Part shown: positions 8,857-16,372 of the stretch, one piece after another
How positions within the stretch are numbered: the first letter of the stretch is position 1
Layout: each line of letters starts with the position of its first letter
DNA from: Flagellimonas aurea
GTDB taxonomy: Bacteria > Bacteroidota > Bacteroidia > Flavobacteriales > Flavobacteriaceae
Direction: 5' to 3'
Length of the DNA: 64,000 nucleotides
NCBI RefSeq assembly: GCF_017313785.1
Contig: NZ_JAFLNL010000001.1
Location: forward strand, 496,001-560,000
Notes under the pieces: model-generated
What the model was told of the DNA's origin: nothing
The model's database searches: none
The model's input: only the letters and a program-made list of their open reading frames with translations
Translations under genes and position numbers: made by a program

Positions 8857-9402
8857 ATGAAACGATTTTTACCGACCATTTTTGTTTTGGTCCTTTTGAG
8901 TTCCTGTATTCCGTTACGGATTGCCCCAAACATAAGGGACTATAAATTGACCCAAGGCAAACGATTTAAAAAGGGGCTTCCAAAGAAAAGTGTCTTTGTT
9001 TTTGAAGACCCGAAAGACGCGAACGAATTTTACGAATACATCAATACAAAGTTTCAACTCGACGATTATTATGTAGATGTGCAGGTTCCCTTTTTGGTCA
9101 GTGGCAATACCTTTTACTTTTCGTTTTACGAGGTTGAAATTCCGACGAAGACCATAAACCTAATTCCGCTGGCTTTGGATGTGGCGTTAAGCAAATCGGC
9201 CGATATGGACCCGATTCTTGAAGATGCTTATGCCACACGTGTTGGAAACTGGTACATTGCCCTGGAAGTTTTTACTGACACAGAAGAGGATTGTTTATCT
9301 GAAGATTCAATTTCAAGAGAAATGGTTTTGTCCTATCTTCGGGAATTGAAAAACGAATATTTGACAACCGATAACTATAATGAAGTTGTTTTTAAAAACT
9401 AA
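8857..9402 (+). CDS. Uncharacterised lipoprotein
   Basis: A 181-residue protein with a lipoprotein signal: basic MKRF, a hydrophobic stretch and a LSSC lipobox (Cys17), so it is probably anchored in the envelope. The mature part is mixed alpha/beta with no motif I recognise. A segment KSVFVFEDPKDANEFYEYIN is a useful tag for searching. The next gene starts inside its last 23 bases, which implies co-translation with the methyltransferase. The substrate or partner cannot be told from sequence. Confidence 0.8.
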   Translation: MKRFLPTIFVLVLLSSCIPLRIAPNIRDYKLTQGKRFKKGLPKKSVFVFEDPKDANEFYEYINTKFQLDDYYVDVQVPFLVSGNTFYFSFYEVEIPTKTINLIPLALDVALSKSADMDPILEDAYATRVGNWYIALEVFTDTEEDCLSEDSISREMVLSYLRELKNEYLTTDNYNEVVFKN

Positions 9403-10210
9403 AGACTTTTCTGTTTCCGGAGAACAGTTTGAATTGCATTGGGACGAAGAATTGGATATGCTAGTGACCCAACCGCAACCCGAGAATTTGACTCCTTACT
9501 ACGAAAGCGAAGACTATATTTCCCATACAGACTCCAAATCTTCCTTCACGGACAGGCTTTATCAATCAGTAAAAGCTAAAAATCTTAAAAATAAGATTCA
9601 AATTGTTGAAAATCAATTAGATGAGACAAAAAATCTCCTCGATTTGGGTGCGGGAACCGGTGATTTTTTGATTGCGGCCCAAAATTCAGGTTTTCAAGTA
9701 ACGGGTGTGGAGCCAAATCACAAAGCAAGAAAACTTGCGGAGCAGAAAGGAATCCGACTATCTTCAAATGTAGAGGATGTGGCCGGACAAAAATTCCAGG
9801 CCATCACCCTTTGGCATGTTCTCGAGCATTTGCCCAATTTGAAAGAGCAGATAGAAACCCTGGTCCAACTATTGGAAGAGGACGGTGTTTTGGTCATTGC
9901 CGTCCCCAACTTTAAATCCTATGATGCCAAATACTATTCATCCCATTGGGCGGCTTTTGACGTTCCAAGACACCTTTGGCATTTTTCAAAAACATCGATT
10001 TCCAAACTTTTTGCCCCACATCAAATGGAAGTGGTACAAATCGAACCGATGTGGTTCGATGCTTTTTATGTATCAATGCTTTCAGAAAAGTATCGAGGAA
10101 ACAAACTGTACCTAGTTAGCGCATTTTTTGTAGGATTGTGGTCCAACCTCAAAGCCATCTTTACCAAAGAGCATTCTTCGTTGATCTACATTCTAAAAAA
10201 GAAGGAATAA
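9380..10210 (+). CDS. Class I SAM-dependent methyltransferase
   Basis: A 276-residue protein with the SAM-binding motif I LLDLGAGTGDFL at about residues 87-98. An acidic residue follows in 'VTGVEPNHKAR', and a post-motif segment ITLWHVLEHLPN is typical of the Methyltransf_11/23 type. The N-terminus (LHWDEELDMLVTQPQPENL) precedes the fold and resembles that of methyltransferases acting on lipids, glycans or small molecules. The start overlaps the lipoprotein gene by 23 bases. The actual acceptor is unknown. Confidence 0.88.
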   Translation: MKLFLKTKDFSVSGEQFELHWDEELDMLVTQPQPENLTPYYESEDYISHTDSKSSFTDRLYQSVKAKNLKNKIQIVENQLDETKNLLDLGAGTGDFLIAAQNSGFQVTGVEPNHKARKLAEQKGIRLSSNVEDVAGQKFQAITLWHVLEHLPNLKEQIETLVQLLEEDGVLVIAVPNFKSYDAKYYSSHWAAFDVPRHLWHFSKTSISKLFAPHQMEVVQIEPMWFDAFYVSMLSEKYRGNKLYLVSAFFVGLWSNLKAIFTKEHSSLIYILKKKE

Positions 10211-10422
10211 ACGATTTTGAGAGCCGCTGTCGAACGAATCCGTGCTCAGATGCACAATCATATCAAACCAAAGAGAACCGCCCAAATCGGCTTGTTTCTG
10301 AGCGCCGACAAAATAAGTGCAACAAATACCGTTGTTGTATTTCCATAGAAAACACTTATGGTTCGGTCAAGCCTGATTTTAACATCACAAAAACTTAATG
10401 AGCGCCTTTCCAAAAGCTTTTC

Positions 10423-10430
10423 TATTTTTG
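10423..10430 (+). promoter_or_regulatory. -7 promoter element before the OmpH-like gene
   Basis: TATTTTTG, a perfect TAnnTTTG match 21 bases before the ATG. The 241 bases between the methyltransferase and this gene hold no gene I can support. Confidence 0.55.
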
Positions 10431-10451
10431 CGCATCTATAAAAAGTAAAAG

Positions 10452-10958
10452 ATGAAAAAATTAGTAGTGCTTGCAATTGCCATTACAGCAATGTCGTGTC
10501 AGCAAAACAAAATTGGATATGTGGACAGCGTAAAAATCATGGACGAGTATCAAGAGAAAGTTGATGTGGAGGCCAAGTTCCAAAAAAAGGCCGAAACCAT
10601 GGGCAGAAAACGTGACAGTATCTCACAAGCGTTCCAAATGGAATTGCAGGAATTCCAAGGCAAGGCACAAAGCCTGTCCCAGCAAAACGCACAAGAGCAA
10701 TATTCAGAATTGCAACAACGGGGACAGCGCATTGGCCAGCAATTACAGCAAGAAGAGCAACAGTTGCAACTGACCAGCCAAGAACAAATGGACTCTTTGG
10801 TTAAGAAGGTGAAAAAAGAAATCAGAGCTTACGGAAAAGATAATGGCTACACCTATATTCTTGGTGGAGGCGAAGGCGGTTCTGTTATTTATGGTGACAA
10901 AGCAAAAGATGTTACGGATGCCATCCTGAAGATTTTGAACGATAAGTACGAGAATTAA
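10452..10958 (+). CDS. OmpH/Skp family periplasmic chaperone-like lipoprotein
   Basis: A 168-residue protein with a lipoprotein signal (MSCQQ lipobox, Cys16), then KIGYVDSVKIMDEYQ-like text typical of the OmpH/Skp opening 'IGYVD'. A long Gln/Glu/Lys helical region (about residues 45-120) forms the tentacle coiled coil. The C-terminal 'YTYILGGGEGGSVIYGDKAKDVTDAIL' is the usual end of the family. Skp-type proteins hold unfolded outer membrane proteins in the periplasm. The lipid anchor differs from E. coli Skp, which is soluble. It stands alone with its own promoter and a strong terminator. Confidence 0.88.
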   Translation: MKKLVVLAIAITAMSCQQNKIGYVDSVKIMDEYQEKVDVEAKFQKKAETMGRKRDSISQAFQMELQEFQGKAQSLSQQNAQEQYSELQQRGQRIGQQLQQEEQQLQLTSQEQMDSLVKKVKKEIRAYGKDNGYTYILGGGEGGSVIYGDKAKDVTDAILKILNDKYEN

Positions 10959-10989
10959 TACACTCGGTGCATTCAATACATTGATGAAG

Positions 10990-11013
10990 CCCACTCTAAA
11001 GAGTGGGTTTTTT
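10990..11013. terminator. Intrinsic terminator between convergent genes
   Basis: An 8-bp perfect stem (CCCACTCT / AGAGTGGG) with a 2-base apex is followed by six T. It ends the OmpH-like gene and faces the convergent DoxX-like gene, whose stop is 4 bases away from the T run. Confidence 0.85.
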
Positions 11014-11016
11014 GTT

Positions 11017-11466
11017 TTACCTAATTGAAGCAAAGTAAACCCATAGCATAAAAAAGAACTGCAACGGGACACGGAACCATAGGTAGTGTATTCCCGGTCC
11101 ATTCATTTCCCCCGTTTGGTAGTTGATTTCTTCAAGGGCCGCTTTAATATTGGCTGGAAGAATCAAAATAAAAAATGCAATCAACAAACAAGCCGTTTGT
11201 TTTTGATATTGAGGCAGCAAAATGCCAATAGCGAAGAGAACTTCCATAATTCCGGTGATAAGCACAACTGCCTTCTTAAAAGGGATAAACGAAGGAACCA
11301 TGGCCTCCATTCCCTGCATAAAAGCAAAATGTCCGATAGCAGTGAACACCAACATGCAGGACATCGCAATCCTGCCCGCTAATTGAAGGTGCAAATTCCT
11401 TTTAAAGACTTTTAAAATTAATGTTGACACTACAAAGGTGCCAACAAGCACAATGAGAGGTTTCAT
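11017..11466 (-). CDS. DoxX-like family membrane protein
   Basis: A 149-residue protein with about four membrane segments, including the one around GIMEVLFAIGILLP. The conserved 'LPANIKAAL' turn and the ending 'GPGIHYLWFRVPLQFFFMLWVYF' are what I associate with the DoxX-like family of Bacteroidota. The biochemical role of this group is unclear; relatives are linked to redox or quinone biology. It is on the same strand as the Crp/Fnr gene that lies upstream with a 52-base gap. Confidence 0.78.
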   Translation of the reverse strand: MKPLIVLVGTFVVSTLILKVFKRNLHLQLAGRIAMSCMLVFTAIGHFAFMQGMEAMVPSFIPFKKAVVLITGIMEVLFAIGILLPQYQKQTACLLIAFFILILPANIKAALEEINYQTGEMNGPGIHYLWFRVPLQFFFMLWVYFASIR

Positions 11467-11518
11467 CTTTTTTTAGGCAAAAATCCAACATTACATATGG
11501 TAAGTCAATGAACCCAGG

Positions 11519-12085
11519 TTAAGAAATACGCCTGCGGATACGGCTCAGGGCCTGTGGGGTAACACCAATGTATGAAGCAATATATTTCAAGGGAATTTCA
11601 CGAAGTAGCTCGGGGCGTTCTTCAAAAAGGTTGAGATAGCGCTCTTCGGCACTATCCCGCAAAAGGGAAAGCTCTCGCTTTGATTTTTTCAAGAAAAGCT
11701 CCTCGCTGGCCCTTCTCCCGATCAAGTTCCCAATCCTGGAAGATGCATAAACCTCCTGAAGTTCCTTATGGCCAAGACGCCAAAGTATCGTATCGGTAAT
11801 CGTTTCTACTGTATATTCAGATGGTTTTTGGGTGAGAAAAGAGTCGTATGCGCTAACAAAAGCCCCATTGAAAACAAAACCAAAAGTGAGGTCCCCATCT
11901 TCTTTGGGAATGTAAAGGCGAACAATCCCTTTTTCTATAAATGACAAATAGTTTTCCACCTTGCCCGCTTCAACCAACTTACTTTTTTTAGGGAATTCAT
12001 ATCGGTTCAATTTTGATGAAAAAATTTCCCAATCGTCTTGTGAGATCCCAAATTCCGATTCGAAATATTGTCTGATTTTTTCCAA
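11519..12085 (-). CDS. Crp/Fnr family transcriptional regulator
   Basis: A 188-residue protein with an N-terminal cyclic-nucleotide-binding-type barrel (about residues 15-125; 'VENYLSFIEKGIVRLYIPKEDGD'). A C-terminal winged helix ends in IASYIGVTPQALSRIRRRIS, whose recognition helix 'TPQALSRIRRR' is typical of Bacteroidota Crp/Fnr-like regulators. No cysteine cluster for an iron-sulfur centre is seen, so FNR-type oxygen sensing is unlikely. It is the last-but-one gene of a minus-strand string, 12 bases after the DUF-type membrane protein gene, and may act on its own string or on the DoxX gene. Confidence 0.88.
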   Translation of the reverse strand: MEKIRQYFESEFGISQDDWEIFSSKLNRYEFPKKSKLVEAGKVENYLSFIEKGIVRLYIPKEDGDLTFGFVFNGAFVSAYDSFLTQKPSEYTVETITDTILWRLGHKELQEVYASSRIGNLIGRRASEELFLKKSKRELSLLRDSAEERYLNLFEERPELLREIPLKYIASYIGVTPQALSRIRRRIS

Positions 12086-12097
12086 ATCGTCAGTACG

Positions 12098-12673
12098 TTA
12101 AGGTTTACTTTTTTTATACGAGAAAAACATAAAGGAACCAAAACCCATTTCTATAATTGAGCCTGATAGGGCAGAAACGGCTGGGGAAGCCTTCAGAATA
12201 AACAGCACAAAGGAAGCTGCACCCAACATACCGCCCAAGATCCAATACGTTTTGATACCATAAAGCGTAGTGAACGTTAAATACCTTCCTCCAATGATCA
12301 ACAACATGCCCTGAAAAAACCAAGTGTGGTTCTGTAACGATAGGAGCAGCGCCAAGGGAATGCACATCAACATAAAAACTGTTCCCTCCAAAGCTAGTTT
12401 GCCCAAGGCATTTTTTGGGGAATGACTTGTAGGAACACCTATAAGCTTGGCCAGCAACAACCCTAAAGGATGAATGAGCATACCGCCAAAAAACAAGGTC
12501 CAAACAGCGATTTGAGACGTAACGTACAAGGCCACCAAAGCGGCAGCCATCCAAACCATTCCGGAAACTAAAACTCCCAAAGAACCATCTGCATAGCTTT
12601 TGCGCAAATCGGCCTGTGCAGCCGAAATGGAATCAACAGAAGTTCCCTCTGTATTTTGTTCTTGTTCGTTCAT
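12098..12673 (-). CDS. Uncharacterised integral membrane protein (possibly DUF7010 type)
   Basis: A 191-residue protein with a hydrophilic N-terminus (about 25 residues rich in Glu, Gln, Ser) and five or six membrane helices. Recognisable pieces are 'LFFGGMLIHPLGLLLAKLIG' and 'ILGGMLGAASFVLFIL'. The overall pattern reminds me of the DUF7010 family, but I cannot confirm this. It starts inside the preceding small gene (41-base overlap) and is followed 12 bases later by the Crp/Fnr gene. Confidence 0.7.
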   Translation of the reverse strand: MNEQEQNTEGTSVDSISAAQADLRKSYADGSLGVLVSGMVWMAAALVALYVTSQIAVWTLFFGGMLIHPLGLLLAKLIGVPTSHSPKNALGKLALEGTVFMLMCIPLALLLSLQNHTWFFQGMLLIIGGRYLTFTTLYGIKTYWILGGMLGAASFVLFILKASPAVSALSGSIIEMGFGSFMFFSYKKSKP

Positions 12674-12851
12674 TTTTTGATTTTTTCTTGTTGCCGATCA
12701 TTACTAAAGCCATGGCGATAATTAGTAAAATATTGGAAACCATGCCCCAAATTTCACCATTTCCGTTTTTCAATTCTATCAGATTAATGACAAAAAGTAC
12801 TAGACTGATCACTATGACCATTAACGGAGCAATCGCTTTTTTTCCGAACAT
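12633..12851 (-). CDS. Small two-helix membrane protein
   Basis: A 72-residue protein with two hydrophobic helices (PLMVIVISLVLFVINLIEL, then GMVSNILLIIAMALVMIG) and a basic tail. It begins 3 bases after the stop of the upstream gene and overlaps the next gene by 41 bases, so it sits naturally in the operon. The two-helix layout and operon position support it being real. No family is recognised. Confidence 0.65.
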   Translation of the reverse strand: MFGKKAIAPLMVIVISLVLFVINLIELKNGNGEIWGMVSNILLIIAMALVMIGNKKKSKNERTRTKYRGNFC

Positions 12852-12854
12852 GGG

Positions 12855-13310
12855 TTACATTTTAAGTTCTATATCGAGCTGTCGGCCCTCTTCCTTGGCC
12901 TTATTGTCCATTCGGGCCCCCATTGCCAGCCCCATGGACATGCCTACGGGCAGTCCAATGCCCAAAAACGCCATATTTCCCAAACTAAGTCCCAAGGCAG
13001 CACCAATGGGCAGGCCAAAAACTGTCATGCCCAGAACAAACCATGTTTTTCTAAAATAGTTTATGGGTACGATTTTGAGTTTCTGAGCCAACATTCCTAC
13101 AATTTTTGATTGTTCTTTTCGGATAGCGTTCCGCAATGTTTTACCAGAATCGGTAACCGAATTCAATTGTGTTATGTGCTTGTTGATGACCAGCTCGATT
13201 TCTTCCGGCAGTTTCTTTTTTTTGATTTCAACGATCAATCGTTCGAATTGCCCATAGGCAAGTTTGGTTTTGTCGGATAGTTCTGGACGCTGGATAGGTT
13301 CTAGGATCAT
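12855..13310 (-). CDS. Uncharacterised protein with glycine-rich membrane hairpin
   Basis: A 151-residue protein with a charged helical N-terminal half and a C-terminal pair of Gly/Ala/Met-rich hydrophobic helices (about residues 95-135, 'GLPIGAALGLSLGNMAF' and 'GLPVGMSMGLAMGAR'). The glycine-zipper-like hairpin suggests membrane insertion or oligomerisation. It lies 12 bases after the DoxX-like gene in the same operon and 3 bases before the small two-helix gene. No family is recognised and no enzyme motif is visible. Confidence 0.7.
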   Translation of the reverse strand: MILEPIQRPELSDKTKLAYGQFERLIVEIKKKKLPEEIELVINKHITQLNSVTDSGKTLRNAIRKEQSKIVGMLAQKLKIVPINYFRKTWFVLGMTVFGLPIGAALGLSLGNMAFLGIGLPVGMSMGLAMGARMDNKAKEEGRQLDIELKM

Positions 13311-13322
13311 GCTGGGAAGGTT

Positions 13323-13718
13323 TTATTGCATCAGATATACCAAAAAAATGGTCGGGATCAAATATACCACGATGGTTTGCGCCCCTACATAATCCTTGGC
13401 CACTCGCTGCCCCAACAATAGCATTAACAACGTTATGGCAGAAAGTGTGGCGCCATAAAGACCGAACATTGTTTCCCCTTCCACAGCAAATTCAAAAATG
13501 CCCACTCCACACAATATTCCGGACAGCATTTCCAACACTAATACAACGCTCAGAAGAACAGGGACAGTTCCCTTGAAAATTGTTTTTGAGAAATGCCCGG
13601 TCAGCCAACCAAGATTGCCTTTCCAATCCAGGAGTTTGTCGATTCCGCTCTGTAAAAAAGTAATGGTAAGGAATGCCAGCAGTAGAATTTCCGTGGCATT
13701 TGAAAATAAATCATTCAT
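13323..13718 (-). CDS. DoxX-family-like small membrane protein
   Basis: A 131-residue protein with four predicted membrane helices. The N-terminal 'ITFLQSGIDKLLDWKGN' is the usual DoxX opening, where a helix carries a K-L-DW turn. The C-terminal 'QRVAKDYVGAQTIVVYLIPTIFLVYLMQ' completes the four-helix bundle. It follows the delta' gene by 12 bases. Function is unknown. It is a second DoxX-like protein in the same minus-strand string, distinct in sequence from the one at 11017-11466. Confidence 0.75.
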   Translation of the reverse strand: MNDLFSNATEILLLAFLTITFLQSGIDKLLDWKGNLGWLTGHFSKTIFKGTVPVLLSVVLVLEMLSGILCGVGIFEFAVEGETMFGLYGATLSAITLLMLLLGQRVAKDYVGAQTIVVYLIPTIFLVYLMQ

Positions 13719-13730
13719 GGTCAGTTTTAT

Positions 13731-14882
13731 TTAATCGGCCTTGGCATGCAAGAGCCGTGTAAGTTTTATGGACAAATCCGTGAAGATCAACTTGGAATTC
13801 CCGTTGCGTTCCACGTGAAAAATGGCTTGCTCCAACTCCTTTACAATATCCAAAATATTGTTTTCATGTACAAAGGGAGCAAATTTTTTCAGGTCAAAAC
13901 CCTCCATGTGTACTTTGGCATGTACAAGTTCGTTGGCCTTGTAGTTGAGCAAAAGGGCTTGTCGCATCATGGTAAGACAGTAGGCCAAGAACTTTTTTTG
14001 CACTTCGCGCCCCGTTTTGGATACCTCATCGCTCCACAAGATCAATTCTTGGATGGCACCCTTGTTTCCCTTGGCCTTAAAAGCACTGCGCACCCACTGT
14101 ACGAACCAACGCTCAAAAACAAGATCTTCCGAATCCTTGTTCAAAAGGTCTAAGGCTTTATTGAAATTTCCGTTTGCCTCAAGGGCTATGGTGAGTGCCT
14201 CTGTCTGTGATACGCCCCTGAGCAAAAGTTCATCGGTGATCGCCTGTTCCGCCAAAGGAGGGAAGTTGAGGATCTGGCAACGGGAACGGATGGTATTGAT
14301 GATCTGTTCCTCTTCTTCTGCCAAAAGGAGCAATACCGTTTTGTCCGGTGGTTCCTCGATCAATTTTAAAAGTTTATTGGCCGCGGAGGTGTTCATTTTT
14401 TCCGCCATCCAAACAATGAGAATCTTATATCCGCCTTCATAGGATTTCAAAGAAAGCTTCTTTACCATGTCCTGGGCCTCATCCACCCCGATCTGGCCCT
14501 GTTTTTTTTCGATGCCGATGTGCCGGTACCAATCAAACAAGTTGCCATAGGGCTGTTCCTTCACAAATTGCCGCCATTCCTCCAAATAATGGTCGCTCAC
14601 GGCATGCGATTTTACCTTGTCCGAATTGGAAACGGGAAAGGCAAAATGTAGGTCGGGATGCGTAAGGGAGTTGCACTTTGTATTGCAGACAGGATTTCCT
14701 CCATCATTCTCTCCGCCAGTATTGCCACAAAGCAAATATTGTGCATAGGCCAAAGCCATAGAGAGCACCCCGGAGCCTTCGGGCCCAACAAATAGCTGCG
14801 CATGGGCAACCCTGCCTGTCTCAGCGGTCGTCACCAAATGATTTTTGATGTGCTCCAGCCCTAAAACGTTTTTAAAAAGCAT
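13731..14882 (-). CDS. holB: DNA polymerase III delta' subunit (clamp loader)
   Basis: A 383-residue AAA+ type protein. The N-terminal 'LGLEHIKNHLVTTAETGRVAHAQLF' is the classic start of delta'. The P-loop region reads GPEGSGVLSMA, lacking the Walker A lysine, as expected for a non-hydrolysing clamp-loader subunit. A Cys-rich insertion ('LLCGNTGG..VCNTKCNS') matches the zinc module, and 'AANKLLKLIEEPPDKTVLLLL' plus 'TIRSRCQIL' are sensor/SRC-type signatures. A perfect -7 element sits only 4 bases before the ATG, suggesting a leaderless transcript. It heads the minus-strand string. Confidence 0.92.
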   Translation of the reverse strand: MLFKNVLGLEHIKNHLVTTAETGRVAHAQLFVGPEGSGVLSMALAYAQYLLCGNTGGENDGGNPVCNTKCNSLTHPDLHFAFPVSNSDKVKSHAVSDHYLEEWRQFVKEQPYGNLFDWYRHIGIEKKQGQIGVDEAQDMVKKLSLKSYEGGYKILIVWMAEKMNTSAANKLLKLIEEPPDKTVLLLLAEEEEQIINTIRSRCQILNFPPLAEQAITDELLLRGVSQTEALTIALEANGNFNKALDLLNKDSEDLVFERWFVQWVRSAFKAKGNKGAIQELILWSDEVSKTGREVQKKFLAYCLTMMRQALLLNYKANELVHAKVHMEGFDLKKFAPFVHENNILDIVKELEQAIFHVERNGNSKLIFTDLSIKLTRLLHAKAD

Positions 14883-14886
14883 GGAT

Positions 14887-14894
14887 CAAAGATA
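14887..14894 (-). promoter_or_regulatory. -7 promoter element almost abutting the holB start codon
   Basis: On the minus strand TATCTTTG, a perfect TAnnTTTG match, ends only 4 bases before the holB ATG. Transcription starting about 5-7 bases after the element would yield a leaderless or nearly leaderless mRNA. Confidence 0.6.
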
Positions 14895-15030
14895 CATTTT
14901 TAAGTGTGGAAGTTTTGTATGGCATGTTTTCCTATCGATTGCTGGTTTAACATATCGAACCGAAAAGGTTAAAAAGAGATAAACTTTCAAATAATAGGCC
15001 TGTGCAACCATGGAAAAAGCAGGAAATCTT

Positions 15031-15038
15031 TACATTTG
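15031..15038 (+). promoter_or_regulatory. -7 promoter element before pgk
   Basis: TACATTTG, a perfect TAnnTTTG match, 25 bases before the pgk ATG. It gives a short leader of about 20 bases. Confidence 0.6.
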
Positions 15039-15063
15039 AAATTCTCAAAAAAGAACACATTAC

Positions 15064-16254
15064 ATGAAGACGATAGACGATTTTAACTTCGAAGGAAAAA
15101 AAGCATTGATCAGAGTGGATTTCAACGTACCATTGGACGGGGATTTCAACGTGACCGACACCAGTCGAATCGATGCGGCAAAACCGACAATCCTTAAGGT
15201 TTTGGAAGATGGCGGGTCCGCAATTTTGATGAGCCATATGGGCAGACCAAAGGGAAAAGCCAATCCGGATATGTCGCTTTCACACATTGTCGAGACCGTC
15301 TCGAATGTAGTTGGTGTACAAGTGAAGTTCGCCGAGGACTGTGTTGGCGCAAAAGCAGATGAAGCAGTTGCTGCCTTAAAGAGCGGGGAGGTGCTTTTGT
15401 TGGAGAACCTTCGTTTTCATGCTGAAGAGGAAGCCGGTGATGAGTCCTTTGCAGAGGAATTGTCCAAGCATGGCGATGTTTATGTAAACGATGCGTTCGG
15501 AACAGCGCACCGTGCCCACGCATCAACCACAATTGTGGCCAAGTTTTTCCCGGAAAACAAATGCTTTGGCTATTTATTGGCCAAGGAAATCAAAGCCATC
15601 GATAAAGTGATGGAAACAGGGGAAAAACCAGTGACCGCAATTTTGGGGGGGGCCAAGGTTTCTTCAAAGATCACCATCATCGAAAACATACTGGGCAAAG
15701 TGGACAACCTTATCATCGGAGGAGGAATGACCTATACTTTTGTAAAAGCTAAAGGCGGGAAAGTAGGCGACTCCATTTGTGAGGATGATAAAATGGAACT
15801 TGCCTTGGATATCCTAAAACAAGCAGAGGCCAAAAATGTGAAAGTATACTTGCCTGTGGATGTTTTGGCCGCTGATGATTTTAGTAACGATGCCAACACC
15901 CAATTTGTTGACGTTAACGAAATTCCCGACGGATGGCAAGGATTGGATGCCGGTCCAAAAACCTTGGAGATATTCAAGCAAGTAATCTTGGCTTCCAAGA
16001 CTATTCTTTGGAACGGTCCCGTAGGTGTTTTTGAAATGGAAAACTTTGCCAAGGGCACCATTGCCGTAGGTAATTATATTGATGAGGCCACACAAAGCGG
16101 AGCGTTCTCCCTAGTAGGAGGAGGAGATTCCGTTGCTGCCGTCAAACAATTCGGGTTCGAGGAGAAGGTGAGCTACGTATCCACTGGTGGCGGGGCCATG
16201 CTCGAAAGCCTGGAAGGGAAAACATTGCCGGGCATTGCTGCAATATTGGGCTAA
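15064..16254 (+). CDS. pgk: Phosphoglycerate kinase
   Basis: A 396-residue glycolytic enzyme that transfers phosphate between 1,3-bisphosphoglycerate and ADP. Signature segments are [11 protein letters not shown] (N-domain substrate site), [27 protein letters not shown] and [11 protein letters not shown]. The nucleotide site is marked by [13 protein letters not shown], '[11 protein letters not shown]' and [11 protein letters not shown]. Length is that of a standard monofunctional bacterial enzyme. It is transcribed divergently from holB and appears to be monocistronic with its own promoter. A small inverted repeat just after the stop (16256-16270) has no T run. Confidence 0.98.
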   Translation: MKTIDDFNFEGKKALIRVDFNVPLDGDFNVTDTSRIDAAKPTILKVLEDGGSAILMSHMGRPKGKANPDMSLSHIVETVSNVVGVQVKFAEDCVGAKADEAVAALKSGEVLLLENLRFHAEEEAGDESFAEELSKHGDVYVNDAFGTAHRAHASTTIVAKFFPENKCFGYLLAKEIKAIDKVMETGEKPVTAILGGAKVSSKITIIENILGKVDNLIIGGGMTYTFVKAKGGKVGDSICEDDKMELALDILKQAEAKNVKVYLPVDVLAADDFSNDANTQFVDVNEIPDGWQGLDAGPKTLEIFKQVILASKTILWNGPVGVFEMENFAKGTIAVGNYIDEATQSGAFSLVGGGDSVAAVKQFGFEEKVSYVSTGGGAMLESLEGKTLPGIAAILG

Positions 16255-16372
16255 GTCTCACGTTGTGAGATATCAGGGCAAACGTTAAAAGTAAGAGAAT
16301 TTTGTCTCGAGGCTTTATTCTTTCAGAAAAAAAAGCCATTTTCGTTCGCCCCGAAATCAAATTTTGTCCAAA

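Noticed and set aside
10211..10451. Possible RNA gene between the methyltransferase and OmpH-like gene
   Set aside because: I could find no convincing stem, terminator or known RNA signature; only a promoter element for the next gene is supported.
16256..16270. TCTCAC/GTGAGA hairpin after pgk as a terminator
   Set aside because: The stem is only 6 bp and no T run follows.
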